A stretch of DNA of 64,000 bases from Pedobacter lusitanus (GTDB taxonomy: Bacteria; Bacteroidota; Bacteroidia; Sphingobacteriales; Sphingobacteriaceae): NCBI RefSeq assembly GCF_040026395.1, contig NZ_CP157278.1, positions 1,240,001 through 1,304,000 on the forward strand, read 5' to 3'. Below are positions 45,700 to 54,006 of the stretch, in pieces; the stretch's first letter is position 1, and each line of letters opens with the position of its first letter. Both the position numbers and the translations under genes were made by a program. The notes under the pieces were generated by a model that saw only the letters and a list, made by a program, of their open reading frames with translations, was not told the DNA's origin and made no database searches.

Positions 45700-46167
45700 T
45701 CAACTCTTTACCTGAAAATGCATCCAGTCATAATTCCGCTCCCTTCCCAAACTTTCAAAACCGTATCTGTAGAAGATATCGATCATAGGTTTATATTCTG
45801 GTTGCGCAAATTTTGCAGTTTCCGAAGTTTCTCTTAAGGTATTATGCTCCGGATCTAAATCTACGGCCAACCCCCATGAATGAATGGACAGCGACGTACC
45901 CTCCCTCATTTCTCTGTAATTGAAACACCCTCCATACAGATCAATTCCTAAACGCTGTATTTCAGAAAATCCATACTGGTGGAGAATAGCTGTGAAGATC
46001 TGAATAAGCTGCGTAGCTACTGATTCGTGACACTGAAAGCTTTTAATAGTTTTTTTAGGTAACCAGCTTAATCTCATTGGAAATGGAAGGATCATAGATA
46101 CTAAATATCCGGATCCGGTTTCATTAGGTAGTCCATATTTTGCTATTGCTACATCTGCTGTTAACAT
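45700..46167 (-). CDS. M15-family peptidase (D-Ala-D-Ala carboxypeptidase/endolysin-like)
   Basis: 155 residues. Zinc ligands and catalytic region fit peptidase family M15: His96 in SIHSWGLAVDLD with Asp103, and His150 in DWMHFQ. The fold resembles phage L-alanyl-D-glutamate endopeptidases and VanY-like DD-carboxypeptidases. No signal peptide is seen, which is more like an endolysin. No other phage genes adjoin. It is convergent with arginase. Acting on peptidoglycan stem peptides is likely; a part in self-protection of the neighbouring antibiotic-like locus is speculative. Confidence 0.82.
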   Translation of the reverse strand: MLTADVAIAKYGLPNETGSGYLVSMILPFPMRLSWLPKKTIKSFQCHESVATQLIQIFTAILHQYGFSEIQRLGIDLYGGCFNYREMREGTSLSIHSWGLAVDLDPEHNTLRETSETAKFAQPEYKPMIDIFYRYGFESLGRERNYDWMHFQVKS

Positions 46168-46394
46168 AAATATTGCTTAAGTAAAATATTTGATCATAAT
46201 CAGAAAACATTATATTTAAGACAGGTTAGAAGATTAGTCAGCCTTAACCAATACAATTAACTGGTCTTCGAATACCCATAAAGTTTAAACAGTTCTCTAT
46301 TTAAATAGTTTTTTTTCCGGTTATTATCCGGTAACACCTAAAAATAGCCTGTGTTATCTGATTCATTAATCCATCACAATTTAAACCAGACAAA

Positions 46395-46991
46395 GTGACT
46401 ACTAACTCTCCAAAAAGAAAAACATCAATTGAAAATGAGATGGGATGGGATGCCGATTACACCAGAGGAATCTGGGACTACCTTAGAGACAATCTTGAGG
46501 TAGAAAGATTTCAAACTGTGGCTGAGAAAGCAGAATTATATTCCAACGACGGAGCCATTCTTGAAGTGGGTTGCGGAGAAGGAATATTACAATCCAGGAT
46601 GAGACGACCGAGTTATACAAAATACCTTGGCATTGACATCTCAAAGGTGGCAATTACCAGAGCAGCACATTTGTGTAATGAATTTATAAATTACAGCTAT
46701 GCCGATATGGAAAGATTTGAACCTCAGCAGAAATTCGATTTAATTATATTCAATGAGTCACTATATTATGCAAAAGACCCCATAAGTTTATTATTAAACT
46801 ACGCCGGTTATCTGGAATCTGACGGGCATATAATCCTCTCCATATATGAAACGGAGGAAAACCGAAAATTAATGAATTCGATTCACAAAACTTATGCATT
46901 AAAAGATCAGCAGATCTCTACAAATACGAGAGGAACTTGGCATTGCCTGATTTATCAAAGACAATCCATAATCCTGCCTGCAAAAAGCTAG
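46395..46991 (+). CDS. Class I SAM-dependent methyltransferase
   Basis: 198 residues from a GTG start at 46395 (MTTNSPKRKTSIENEMGWD). SAM-binding motif I is ILEVGCGEGILQ, followed by YLGIDISKVAI and the acidic FDLIIFNESLYYA. Size and sequence resemble the NodS-like small-molecule methyltransferases. The substrate is unknown. It stands 251 bases before the second methyltransferase and may be the first gene of the second biosynthetic locus, or independent. Confidence 0.8.
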   Translation: MTTNSPKRKTSIENEMGWDADYTRGIWDYLRDNLEVERFQTVAEKAELYSNDGAILEVGCGEGILQSRMRRPSYTKYLGIDISKVAITRAAHLCNEFINYSYADMERFEPQQKFDLIIFNESLYYAKDPISLLLNYAGYLESDGHIILSIYETEENRKLMNSIHKTYALKDQQISTNTRGTWHCLIYQRQSIILPAKS

Positions 46992-47242
46992 ACTGATATT
47001 AAAAGAATCCTACAGTGCCCATTGACAGACTTTTTCTTACTTATTACCTTTTAGCAATCCCCCAGCCCCTGACGGACATGATTAAAGATATTACATGGCA
47101 ATAAAAAATTCATGCCTTTCATTAATAAAAGAGAAATATAAATTCTATTTTAAAATTTAAATACACTAAATTCAGATATTTATTTCCATAACATTCAATA
47201 AAACCATTAGTTCAAAGATATTTTTAATCGATCCTTACTTAA

Positions 47243-48037
47243 ATGAGAACAGAGACACAATCTAACTTTTTGTTTAAATTAAAACACCGAATAAAATTAT
47301 TATGGAATACAGGGTCACGTTTCAAATGCCCTTTCTGTAATTATTCCAGTAGAGGTCATGCGCTTATGGGTTCAAATAGTGCAGTCCTTGCAGAGAAAGA
47401 AGTTATTGGCGGACAACGTCGCCGGGCCCGTTGCCTCAAATGTGGTTCGACCGACCGGGAACGTTTAATGTTCGCTTATCTTGGGAATGAAAGGGATTTT
47501 CTAACCAAAGGCCACGATAAGAAAATTTTGCATATCGCTCCAGAATCCAATCTAAATTCCAAATTCAGATCGGCTTCTCTTCCTGGATACGTTTGTGGAG
47601 ACAAATTCACTTTTGGTTATAATTATCCTGAATATGTGAAACATATAGATATTCTGGACCTTTCATTTCCTGAAAATCATTTTGACCTGATTATCTGTAA
47701 TCATGTACTTGAACATATTCCTGATGATAATCTGGCCATAAAAGAATTATTTCGTGTATTGAAACCGGAAGGTGAAGCTATTCTACAGGTCCCTATTTCA
47801 GCCAACACCAAATATACTGTCGAAGATCATACTATAATGAGTGACGAAAAGAGAAAAGAGTTGTTTGGGCAGGAAGATCATATGAGAATATACGGCCAGG
47901 ACTATACAGACAGACTTAGTCACGTTGGTTTTAAGGTAACCAGGGTCAACATTTCAAAAAAATACAATTTATACGGCTTAAATCAACAGGAAGATATTTT
48001 TATTGCTACAAAGGGATCAAAAACACCTAATCCCTGA
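47243..48037 (+). CDS. Methyltransferase with N-terminal zinc ribbon
   Basis: 264 residues. The N-terminus has two CxxC knuckles (FKCPFCNY and ARCLKCGST) forming a zinc ribbon, then a methyltransferase domain with HIDILDLSFPENHFDLIICNHVLEHIPDD and VLKPEGEAILQVPI. The classical glycine-rich motif I is weak (KILHIAPESNLNSKF). These proteins are widespread in Bacteroidota near glycan or secondary-metabolite genes; substrate unknown. It lies 19 bases upstream of the outer-membrane barrel gene and is probably co-transcribed with that gene and MbtH. Confidence 0.82.
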   Translation: MRTETQSNFLFKLKHRIKLLWNTGSRFKCPFCNYSSRGHALMGSNSAVLAEKEVIGGQRRRARCLKCGSTDRERLMFAYLGNERDFLTKGHDKKILHIAPESNLNSKFRSASLPGYVCGDKFTFGYNYPEYVKHIDILDLSFPENHFDLIICNHVLEHIPDDNLAIKELFRVLKPEGEAILQVPISANTKYTVEDHTIMSDEKRKELFGQEDHMRIYGQDYTDRLSHVGFKVTRVNISKKYNLYGLNQQEDIFIATKGSKTPNP

Positions 48038-48056
48038 GAATTTAAATAAATAATAG

Positions 48057-50519
48057 ATGATTAATAGTAAAACTATTCGACAGGATATTAAAAATTATGT
48101 AGCACTTATAATATTATCATTCTTTATTACTGGAAATTTATATGGACAATCAGGTACGACTATTACTGGTAGAGTAACTGACAGTTTACAAATCCCATTA
48201 GAATTTGTGACAGTGGCATTATTAAGCACTACCGATTCCAGCATCGTAAAAAGTACGATTACAAATGTGGAGGGAAATTTCAGTTTCAATAATTGTGTCA
48301 ACAGCAAGTATACCATTGTCGTTAGTGCAATGGGGTTTAAAAAGACCTATAGTAATGAATTAATTATCTCATCACAATCAAAGGTGATCTGCAATATCAG
48401 TTTGATTCCTGAGGGTAGGTTAATCAAAGAAGTAGTCATTGTTGGTAAGCAGCCCGTAATTGAGATGAAGGCTGATAAAACCATAATTAATGTGAGCAGT
48501 AATATCAATGCCACCGGAACAAATGCTTTGGAAATACTACGTAAATCACCAGGTATCAGAGTCATGAATGAAGATGGGATTCAAATTAACGGAAAAAACG
48601 GCATGCTTTTATATCTGGATGGAAATCAGGTTAATCTTAGCGCTAAAGAACAAACAGAATTATTAAAAAATATCCAGTCTTCAAATATCGGCACAATTGA
48701 AATCATTACAAATCCTTCATCGCGATACGATGCAGCTGGAAATGCAGGAATCATACATATCAGAACGAAGAAAAATGGCAATAATGGTTTTAATGGTAAT
48801 CTGACCACCACAGGAGCATTAAGTAACTACAATCCGAAATACGATGCAGCTGCGGCACTCAACTATCGCAATAAGGGGATAAATATATATGGCAATTATG
48901 GTTATTATACAGGCAAAAACCAGAATAAGACCACGTATTTCAGAAAACAGGTTACACCAGATGGTCTGTTAACTAACTTTGATCAATACTTCACTAATAA
49001 CTCAGATAATAAGAACAATAACTTTAAAGCGGGTCTGGACCTGATCATATCACCTCTTAGTAGTTTCGGTATTATTGTGGATGGAAACCTTGCCAAAAGA
49101 AATGCAATTAGTAATAGTAATACATTGATTTCTCATACACCGGGTCTAACCGATTCCTCTTTAGTGGCGAGTAATAACCAAAACCGAACAAGCAATATTC
49201 TCAGCTATAATACTAATTACAGATATGCTGATTCCACAGGAAAAGAATTTACAATAAATGGCAATTATCTAACTTTTAAGCTTCGTGATGGGAGTTATCA
49301 GCCAAATACTTATTATAATGGAAATTCACAATTTTTACACAGCAACATATATGCTAATAACGCTGCTACTGACATAGGCATTATATCTCTTAAAAGTGAT
49401 TATCAGCAAAAACTCTGGAACGGTGTATTCTCTGCAGGAGCAAAATGGATGAGAACTCAGGCAGATAATGATTTTATCTTTTATAATGTTATTAATGACA
49501 ACTATATTCCTGACCAGGGAAAAACAAATCGGTTTTTATATAAGGAATATGTTACCGCTGCTTATATAGATTATCATATCAAGAATAAAAAATGGGAACT
49601 TCAGACGGGTCTGCGCGCTGAACAAACGATTGCCAGAGGTAATCTGAAAAGCTTATCAGAAAATCAGGGAGAAGTAGTTAATAATTCCTATTTAAACCTG
49701 TTTCCAAACATCATATTTACTTATTACCCCAATACAAATAATACCGTTACGCTTTTGTACAATAAACGGATTGACAGGCCAGCCTATCAGGATTTAAATC
49801 CTTTTGTATATGTACAAGATGAATATTCCTTTCTAAAAGGTAATCCCTTTCTTTTACCCCAGGTCACAGAAACCTATAAAATCGCCCACATTTTTAAGCA
49901 AATGTTAACCACTTCTTTTAGTTATTCAGAAACGAAGGATTATATTGTAAGTTACCGTGATACTATTATGGGAGGCCGGACTTACCAAACAAATATCAAT
50001 ATTGATAACCAGAGGAATTACAACTTATCTGTTTTCCTTCAGCTTTCACCGAAAACATGGTGGGATTTCAACTCCAGCCTGAATGCTTTTCATCAAACTG
50101 TAAATGGGAAAGCCGGCAACACCCGTTTAAATATGTCACAGAATTCATGGAGTTTTACCGGCAGCAATAATTTCCGTCTGCCAGATAACTGGAGTGCAGA
50201 AATATCATTCTATTATAATTCAAAATACCTCGATGCCCCTGCTATTGTAAATAGTCAGTGGTCTACCGATTTGGGTATACAAAAAAAAATATTAAAGTCT
50301 TCAGGTACAATCCGATTGACAGTATCCGATTTATTTAACACCTTAGACTTCAGTTTAAAGAGAGATTTTGGCGGCCTGTTTTATACAAATAGAATAAAAT
50401 GGGAAACACAGCAGATAAAACTATCCTTCAACTATCGTTTCGGAAATAAAAAAATCAAGGGTCCTAAAGAGTTTGAAACCGGAGTAAAAGATGAGAAGAA
50501 AAGGATGAAACAGAGATAA
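48057..50519 (+). CDS. TonB-dependent-receptor-like outer-membrane barrel protein
   Basis: 820 residues. Signal region (LIILSFFITGNLYGQ), carboxypeptidase regulatory-like domain (TTITGRVTDSLQIPLEFVTVALL), plug (VMNEDGIQINGKNGMLLYLDGN, ASRYDAAGNAGIIHIRTKKN) and a C-terminal outer membrane beta-barrel (RIDRPAYQDLNPFVYVQDEYSFLKGNP). This is the OMP_b-brl_3 group, usually without SusD. Flanked at 19 bases by a methyltransferase gene and at 30 bases by MbtH, it may import or export a peptide product; the ligand is unknown. Confidence 0.9.
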   Translation: MINSKTIRQDIKNYVALIILSFFITGNLYGQSGTTITGRVTDSLQIPLEFVTVALLSTTDSSIVKSTITNVEGNFSFNNCVNSKYTIVVSAMGFKKTYSNELIISSQSKVICNISLIPEGRLIKEVVIVGKQPVIEMKADKTIINVSSNINATGTNALEILRKSPGIRVMNEDGIQINGKNGMLLYLDGNQVNLSAKEQTELLKNIQSSNIGTIEIITNPSSRYDAAGNAGIIHIRTKKNGNNGFNGNLTTTGALSNYNPKYDAAAALNYRNKGINIYGNYGYYTGKNQNKTTYFRKQVTPDGLLTNFDQYFTNNSDNKNNNFKAGLDLIISPLSSFGIIVDGNLAKRNAISNSNTLISHTPGLTDSSLVASNNQNRTSNILSYNTNYRYADSTGKEFTINGNYLTFKLRDGSYQPNTYYNGNSQFLHSNIYANNAATDIGIISLKSDYQQKLWNGVFSAGAKWMRTQADNDFIFYNVINDNYIPDQGKTNRFLYKEYVTAAYIDYHIKNKKWELQTGLRAEQTIARGNLKSLSENQGEVVNNSYLNLFPNIIFTYYPNTNNTVTLLYNKRIDRPAYQDLNPFVYVQDEYSFLKGNPFLLPQVTETYKIAHIFKQMLTTSFSYSETKDYIVSYRDTIMGGRTYQTNINIDNQRNYNLSVFLQLSPKTWWDFNSSLNAFHQTVNGKAGNTRLNMSQNSWSFTGSNNFRLPDNWSAEISFYYNSKYLDAPAIVNSQWSTDLGIQKKILKSSGTIRLTVSDLFNTLDFSLKRDFGGLFYTNRIKWETQQIKLSFNYRFGNKKIKGPKEFETGVKDEKKRMKQR

Positions 50520-50549
50520 ACCATATATTTTAAACTAATAAACAATCGT

Positions 50550-50753
50550 ATGAGTTCTAATACAGCTATTAAAGATGATGAAACAAAAGATCCGTTTACT
50601 GAATATTTTGTTGTAAAAAGTATCAATGAACAATACTCAGTATGGCCATCAGAAAAAGAAATACCTGCAGGCTGGAATAAAATTGAAATTGCAGGCAACA
50701 AGGAAAACTGCCTGGATTGGATAGAAAAAAACTGGGAAGGCCCTAAACTATAA
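50550..50753 (+). CDS. MbtH-like NRPS accessory protein
   Basis: 67 residues with the family signature: NEQYSVWPSEKEIPAGW followed by CLDWIEKNW and a Pro. MbtH proteins bind and activate or stabilise NRPS adenylation domains. It lies 30 bases after the outer-membrane barrel gene and just before a terminator. The isonitrile-type NRPS is 15 kb away on the other strand, so the partner is more likely an NRPS of the second locus beyond the right edge. Confidence 0.93.
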   Translation: MSSNTAIKDDETKDPFTEYFVVKSINEQYSVWPSEKEIPAGWNKIEIAGNKENCLDWIEKNWEGPKL

Positions 50754-50760
50754 GGCAATT

Positions 50761-50790
50761 AAGGTGACTGATATAGTCACCTTTTAATTT
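50761..50790 (+). terminator. Intrinsic terminator after MbtH gene
   Basis: AAGGTGACT (50761-50769) pairs with AGTCACCTT (50775-50783) across a 5-base loop, followed by TTAATTT. It separates MbtH from the convergent aminotransferase gene. Confidence 0.8.
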
Positions 50791-50812
50791 CTTTACCTAT
50801 CAGCAGAAAACA

Positions 50813-52126
50813 TTAAGATTCGTTTGACCTGGCTTTGACATACATTGCAAACCGCTCTGTACCAAGTCTGATGAGATCAGGTTTATTGGCACTAAAACAA
50901 AGTCTGATCTGCTGTTTAAAACTACCGGTAGGTGAAAAAAACTGCATTGGTGTTACAATTACTTTGCTTCTCTTTGCTAGCTCTATGGTTTCTTGCTCAC
51001 CAAATTCAAAAGGCACATTTACAGTAAGAAAAAAGCCGCCATTAGGTACTGACCAGCTAACTCCGCTAACCCCTTCTAAATATTCCTCCAGTGTCGACAA
51101 CATGATATCCCGGTTATTTTTACAAAATGCCTGACGATCAGCATTAAAAGTTGTTGCCGTATTTGCATCCAGTAAGAATCCCCCAACAATAGCCTGGGTA
51201 ATATGTGATGTACAGACGCTAACAAAACTCTTTATTATAGACTTATAATTGGATCCAGATTCACCAGATTCATTACGGGCAATATATCCTATCCTCGTTC
51301 CCGGCATAAAAATTTTAGAAAAGCTTCCAAGTTGTATTACACACCCCGTTTTATCCAATTTTAATAAAGAAGAGTATTGATGAGAATCATAGTTAAATAA
51401 ACGGTAAGTTACATCCTCAAACAAAGTAATGTTATAGGTTGCTGCAATATGTAAAATATCTTTCCTTGACTCTTCTGATAATGATTTTCCAGTAGGATTA
51501 TCAAAATCTGGAATCAGATAGGCACACAAATGGGTAAAACCTTGTTCAATAGCAGTTTTAGCACCTATAGCCAGAGCCTCAGATACATTATCGCTCGCGG
51601 GAACTACAAAAAGAGGCAAACCACATGTTATTGCTGCACCGGTCAAACCTACATAGGTGGGATCAATTGCAATTACAGCAGCTTTTTTATCTCTGGAAAA
51701 ATTCATCAGTTCAATGATCAGAGCCTCTTGAAATCCATTGGTAATCAAAACATTTTTCTCGTTTACCTCCACTTCATTATTACGCTGAATAAATGTTGCA
51801 ACTAAGTCTCTGATAATACCGGCAGTAGGCCCATACTGTCCCAACCCCGCAAATATTTCATCTCTTCCAACTCCACTCCTTTCACTTCGGTACTGAATAT
51901 ATTTATCTATATACAATGATATTTTTGTAGTATCGATAAATTCATTAGGGGGTCGTCCCGCTGCTAATGATATAGCTTCAGGAAAACGATTGGATATATC
52001 GTTCAAAAAATCCATTGCCAATAATGTTGGGCTTGAGTTAAGAGTTTCCGACTCAATCCTAACCGCCGATAATTGTTCTTTATGTTTAATATCCAGCATA
52101 TTTGTATTTATCTGTATCAAATACAA
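50813..52126 (-). CDS. HpgT-like fold-type I aminotransferase
   Basis: 437 residues, or 428 from the second ATG (MLDIKHKEQ). PLP residues: Tyr158 (DPTYVG), Asp238 (LFEDVT) and Lys271 (GSFSKIFMPGTRIGY). The stretches PEAISLAAGRPPNEFID, LGQYGPTAGIIRDLVA and PDFDNPTG are close to HpgT, the (di)hydroxyphenylglycine aminotransferase of vancomycin-type loci. It would transfer an amino group to 4-hydroxyphenylglyoxylate. A 2-aminoadipate/MocR-type enzyme without regulator domain is the alternative. HmaS-like and Hmo-like genes lie 8-13 kb to the right, supporting the first reading. It is divergent from the formyltransferase gene. Confidence 0.8.
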   Translation of the reverse strand: MYLIQINTNMLDIKHKEQLSAVRIESETLNSSPTLLAMDFLNDISNRFPEAISLAAGRPPNEFIDTTKISLYIDKYIQYRSERSGVGRDEIFAGLGQYGPTAGIIRDLVATFIQRNNEVEVNEKNVLITNGFQEALIIELMNFSRDKKAAVIAIDPTYVGLTGAAITCGLPLFVVPASDNVSEALAIGAKTAIEQGFTHLCAYLIPDFDNPTGKSLSEESRKDILHIAATYNITLFEDVTYRLFNYDSHQYSSLLKLDKTGCVIQLGSFSKIFMPGTRIGYIARNESGESGSNYKSIIKSFVSVCTSHITQAIVGGFLLDANTATTFNADRQAFCKNNRDIMLSTLEEYLEGVSGVSWSVPNGGFFLTVNVPFEFGEQETIELAKRSKVIVTPMQFFSPTGSFKQQIRLCFSANKPDLIRLGTERFAMYVKARSNES

Positions 52127-52320
52127 GATAAAAAAAATTCACTCCTTTTCAATTAAAAATATATTCAGAATCAATAGTCAAATCGTTTTATCCATCTTAT
52201 ATCTTAATTAAATTATCATTTTCAATTATTCATAGCTGTTTTATTGGTGATCAGCAATATTTTAGCGAAATTCAATTTTTCAACAAGCAATATCAGTTTT
52301 TATGTAAATATCTTATATCT

Positions 52321-54006
52321 ATGTTGCACCCTTCTAAATTTACGTTTTCATTTGGCCTTATCGGAGGGAGTAATCTAACTATATCCTGTGGGGAATGGCT
52401 TTTAGCTAATGGCCACCAAATTATCTGGACATTACCCAGAGGAAAATCAATTGCTGATTGGGCAACTCAGAAACAGATTGCTGTATTTGATTCTCAGGAA
52501 TCAATACAAGCTACCAGCCATTCTGTTGATTTCATCTTTAGTATCGTAAACGACCTGCTGCTTACACCTGAATTTCTAAAACTGCCACGCAGGTTTGCCA
52601 TTAACTATCATAATGCATTATTACCCAGGTATGGAGGTGTATTTGCGACTTCATGGGCAATTCTAAATAAAGAAAAAGAACATGGAATTACATGGCATCA
52701 GATTGAAAGTACAATTGATACCGGAAATCTTTTAGCTCAACGTAAATTTAAGATCAAAAAATCCGACACCGGATATTCTCTGAATCAACATTGTTATGAG
52801 GCTGCTTTTTCTGCATTTAAAGAATTATTGCTTCCTGCTCTTGAAAGTGGAAATCCTGGTTATCAAAAACAAGATTTAAAAAAACGGACTTACTATTCTC
52901 TGCATAAAAAACCACCGTTTGGCGGATTGCTTTTATGGAGCGAACCGACGGAACATCTTGAATTGATGGTACGTGCCCTCAACAGAGGAAATATTGATAA
53001 TTCTTTTGAGCTGGCAAGGATAATTTTTGATGACGACATCTTTATCGTGCATGATCTTGAACCATTAATGATAAAGCATTTACAAGTGCCCGGTACCATT
53101 CTGCAGTGTGATGATAAAGGCATGATTATCGCAACTTCTGATGGAGCAGTTTGCGTCAAAAAATTAATTACAAGAAAAGGAGAAAGCATAAACGCTGATG
53201 AACTGCATAAAAGACATCAATTAAAAGAAAACCATGTCTTATCTGTTCCATCCATAGCCTTTGGACAAAAACTACAGCTTAAATGTGAAGCCACCTCACC
53301 CGATGAAGTCTTTTGTGCCAATGCCTGGCGAAAGGCTGTAGCAGTTCCAAATCGTTTATCCGAATCCGGTCATATCCGGGAGATTTACGCACAACTGTCA
53401 GCTATTCCTAATGAAATTAAAAGGAATTCAGAAAAAGCTCCACTTATCCTGATTGCATTAGCCCTCCTGTTAAAACACATTATTGGAGATACCGTCCCAG
53501 TGTTATATATATCTTCACCCCTAAGAAAAGAAATCAAAGGAATGGAATCGTTTTTCAATAGCGATCTCCCATTTATAGTCATGCTACAAAACAATAAAAA
53601 TGTTAAGGATATGATGGCTGGTTTAACCAAAAAAATGGAGAAAATCAGCCATCGAGGACTTCATAGCAAAGATCTTTTTATTCGAAGAAAAATAGTTCCT
53701 AAGATGCTTCCCCTGGCAATAGAAACAGGTAAAAACATACAAAAGATTCATTTACCCGACGCTCACCTGATTATTCAGTTACACCCTTCTAAAAATACAT
53801 TTTGTATTACTACGCACCCGCTATGCGACAAGGAAATATATAACTATGTATCCCGGCTAAATTTCACTGAAACATTAAACAGTATGATATCCCTCTTGTC
53901 AAATGATAAAAATTCACCAGCAATGGATTTCCTGAAATTACCTGAAGTGACTCTTATGCCAGAGAAAAAGACATACCTCTCACCGACACAACATGATTTA
54001 CATTAA
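52321..54006 (+). CDS. Formyltransferase fused to a partial condensation domain
   Basis: 561 residues. Residues 1-about 200 form a formyltransferase with Asn95, His97 and Asp133 (NYHNALLPRYGG; IDTGNLLAQ) spaced as in methionyl-tRNA formyltransferase; about 205-325 is the C-terminal OB-like domain. The remainder (about 340-540; KHIIGDTVPVLYISSPLRKEI, FFNSDLPFIV, KMEKISHRG) resembles the C-terminal lobe of an NRPS condensation domain without its HHxxxDG half. It would N-formylate an amino acid or carrier-bound aminoacyl group, as in linear gramicidin LgrA. The 3' end overlaps the convergent GT51 gene by 53 bases. Confidence 0.8.
   Translation: MLHPSKFTFSFGLIGGSNLTISCGEWLLANGHQIIWTLPRGKSIADWATQKQIAVFDSQESIQATSHSVDFIFSIVNDLLLTPEFLKLPRRFAINYHNALLPRYGGVFATSWAILNKEKEHGITWHQIESTIDTGNLLAQRKFKIKKSDTGYSLNQHCYEAAFSAFKELLLPALESGNPGYQKQDLKKRTYYSLHKKPPFGGLLLWSEPTEHLELMVRALNRGNIDNSFELARIIFDDDIFIVHDLEPLMIKHLQVPGTILQCDDKGMIIATSDGAVCVKKLITRKGESINADELHKRHQLKENHVLSVPSIAFGQKLQLKCEATSPDEVFCANAWRKAVAVPNRLSESGHIREIYAQLSAIPNEIKRNSEKAPLILIALALLLKHIIGDTVPVLYISSPLRKEIKGMESFFNSDLPFIVMLQNNKNVKDMMAGLTKKMEKISHRGLHSKDLFIRRKIVPKMLPLAIETGKNIQKIHLPDAHLIIQLHPSKNTFCITTHPLCDKEIYNYVSRLNFTETLNSMISLLSNDKNSPAMDFLKLPEVTLMPEKKTYLSPTQHDLH

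Noticed and set aside
47243..48037. Two adjoining methyltransferases as one split gene
   Set aside because: They have different folds and sizes, each with its own start, and 251 bases of non-coding DNA between them.
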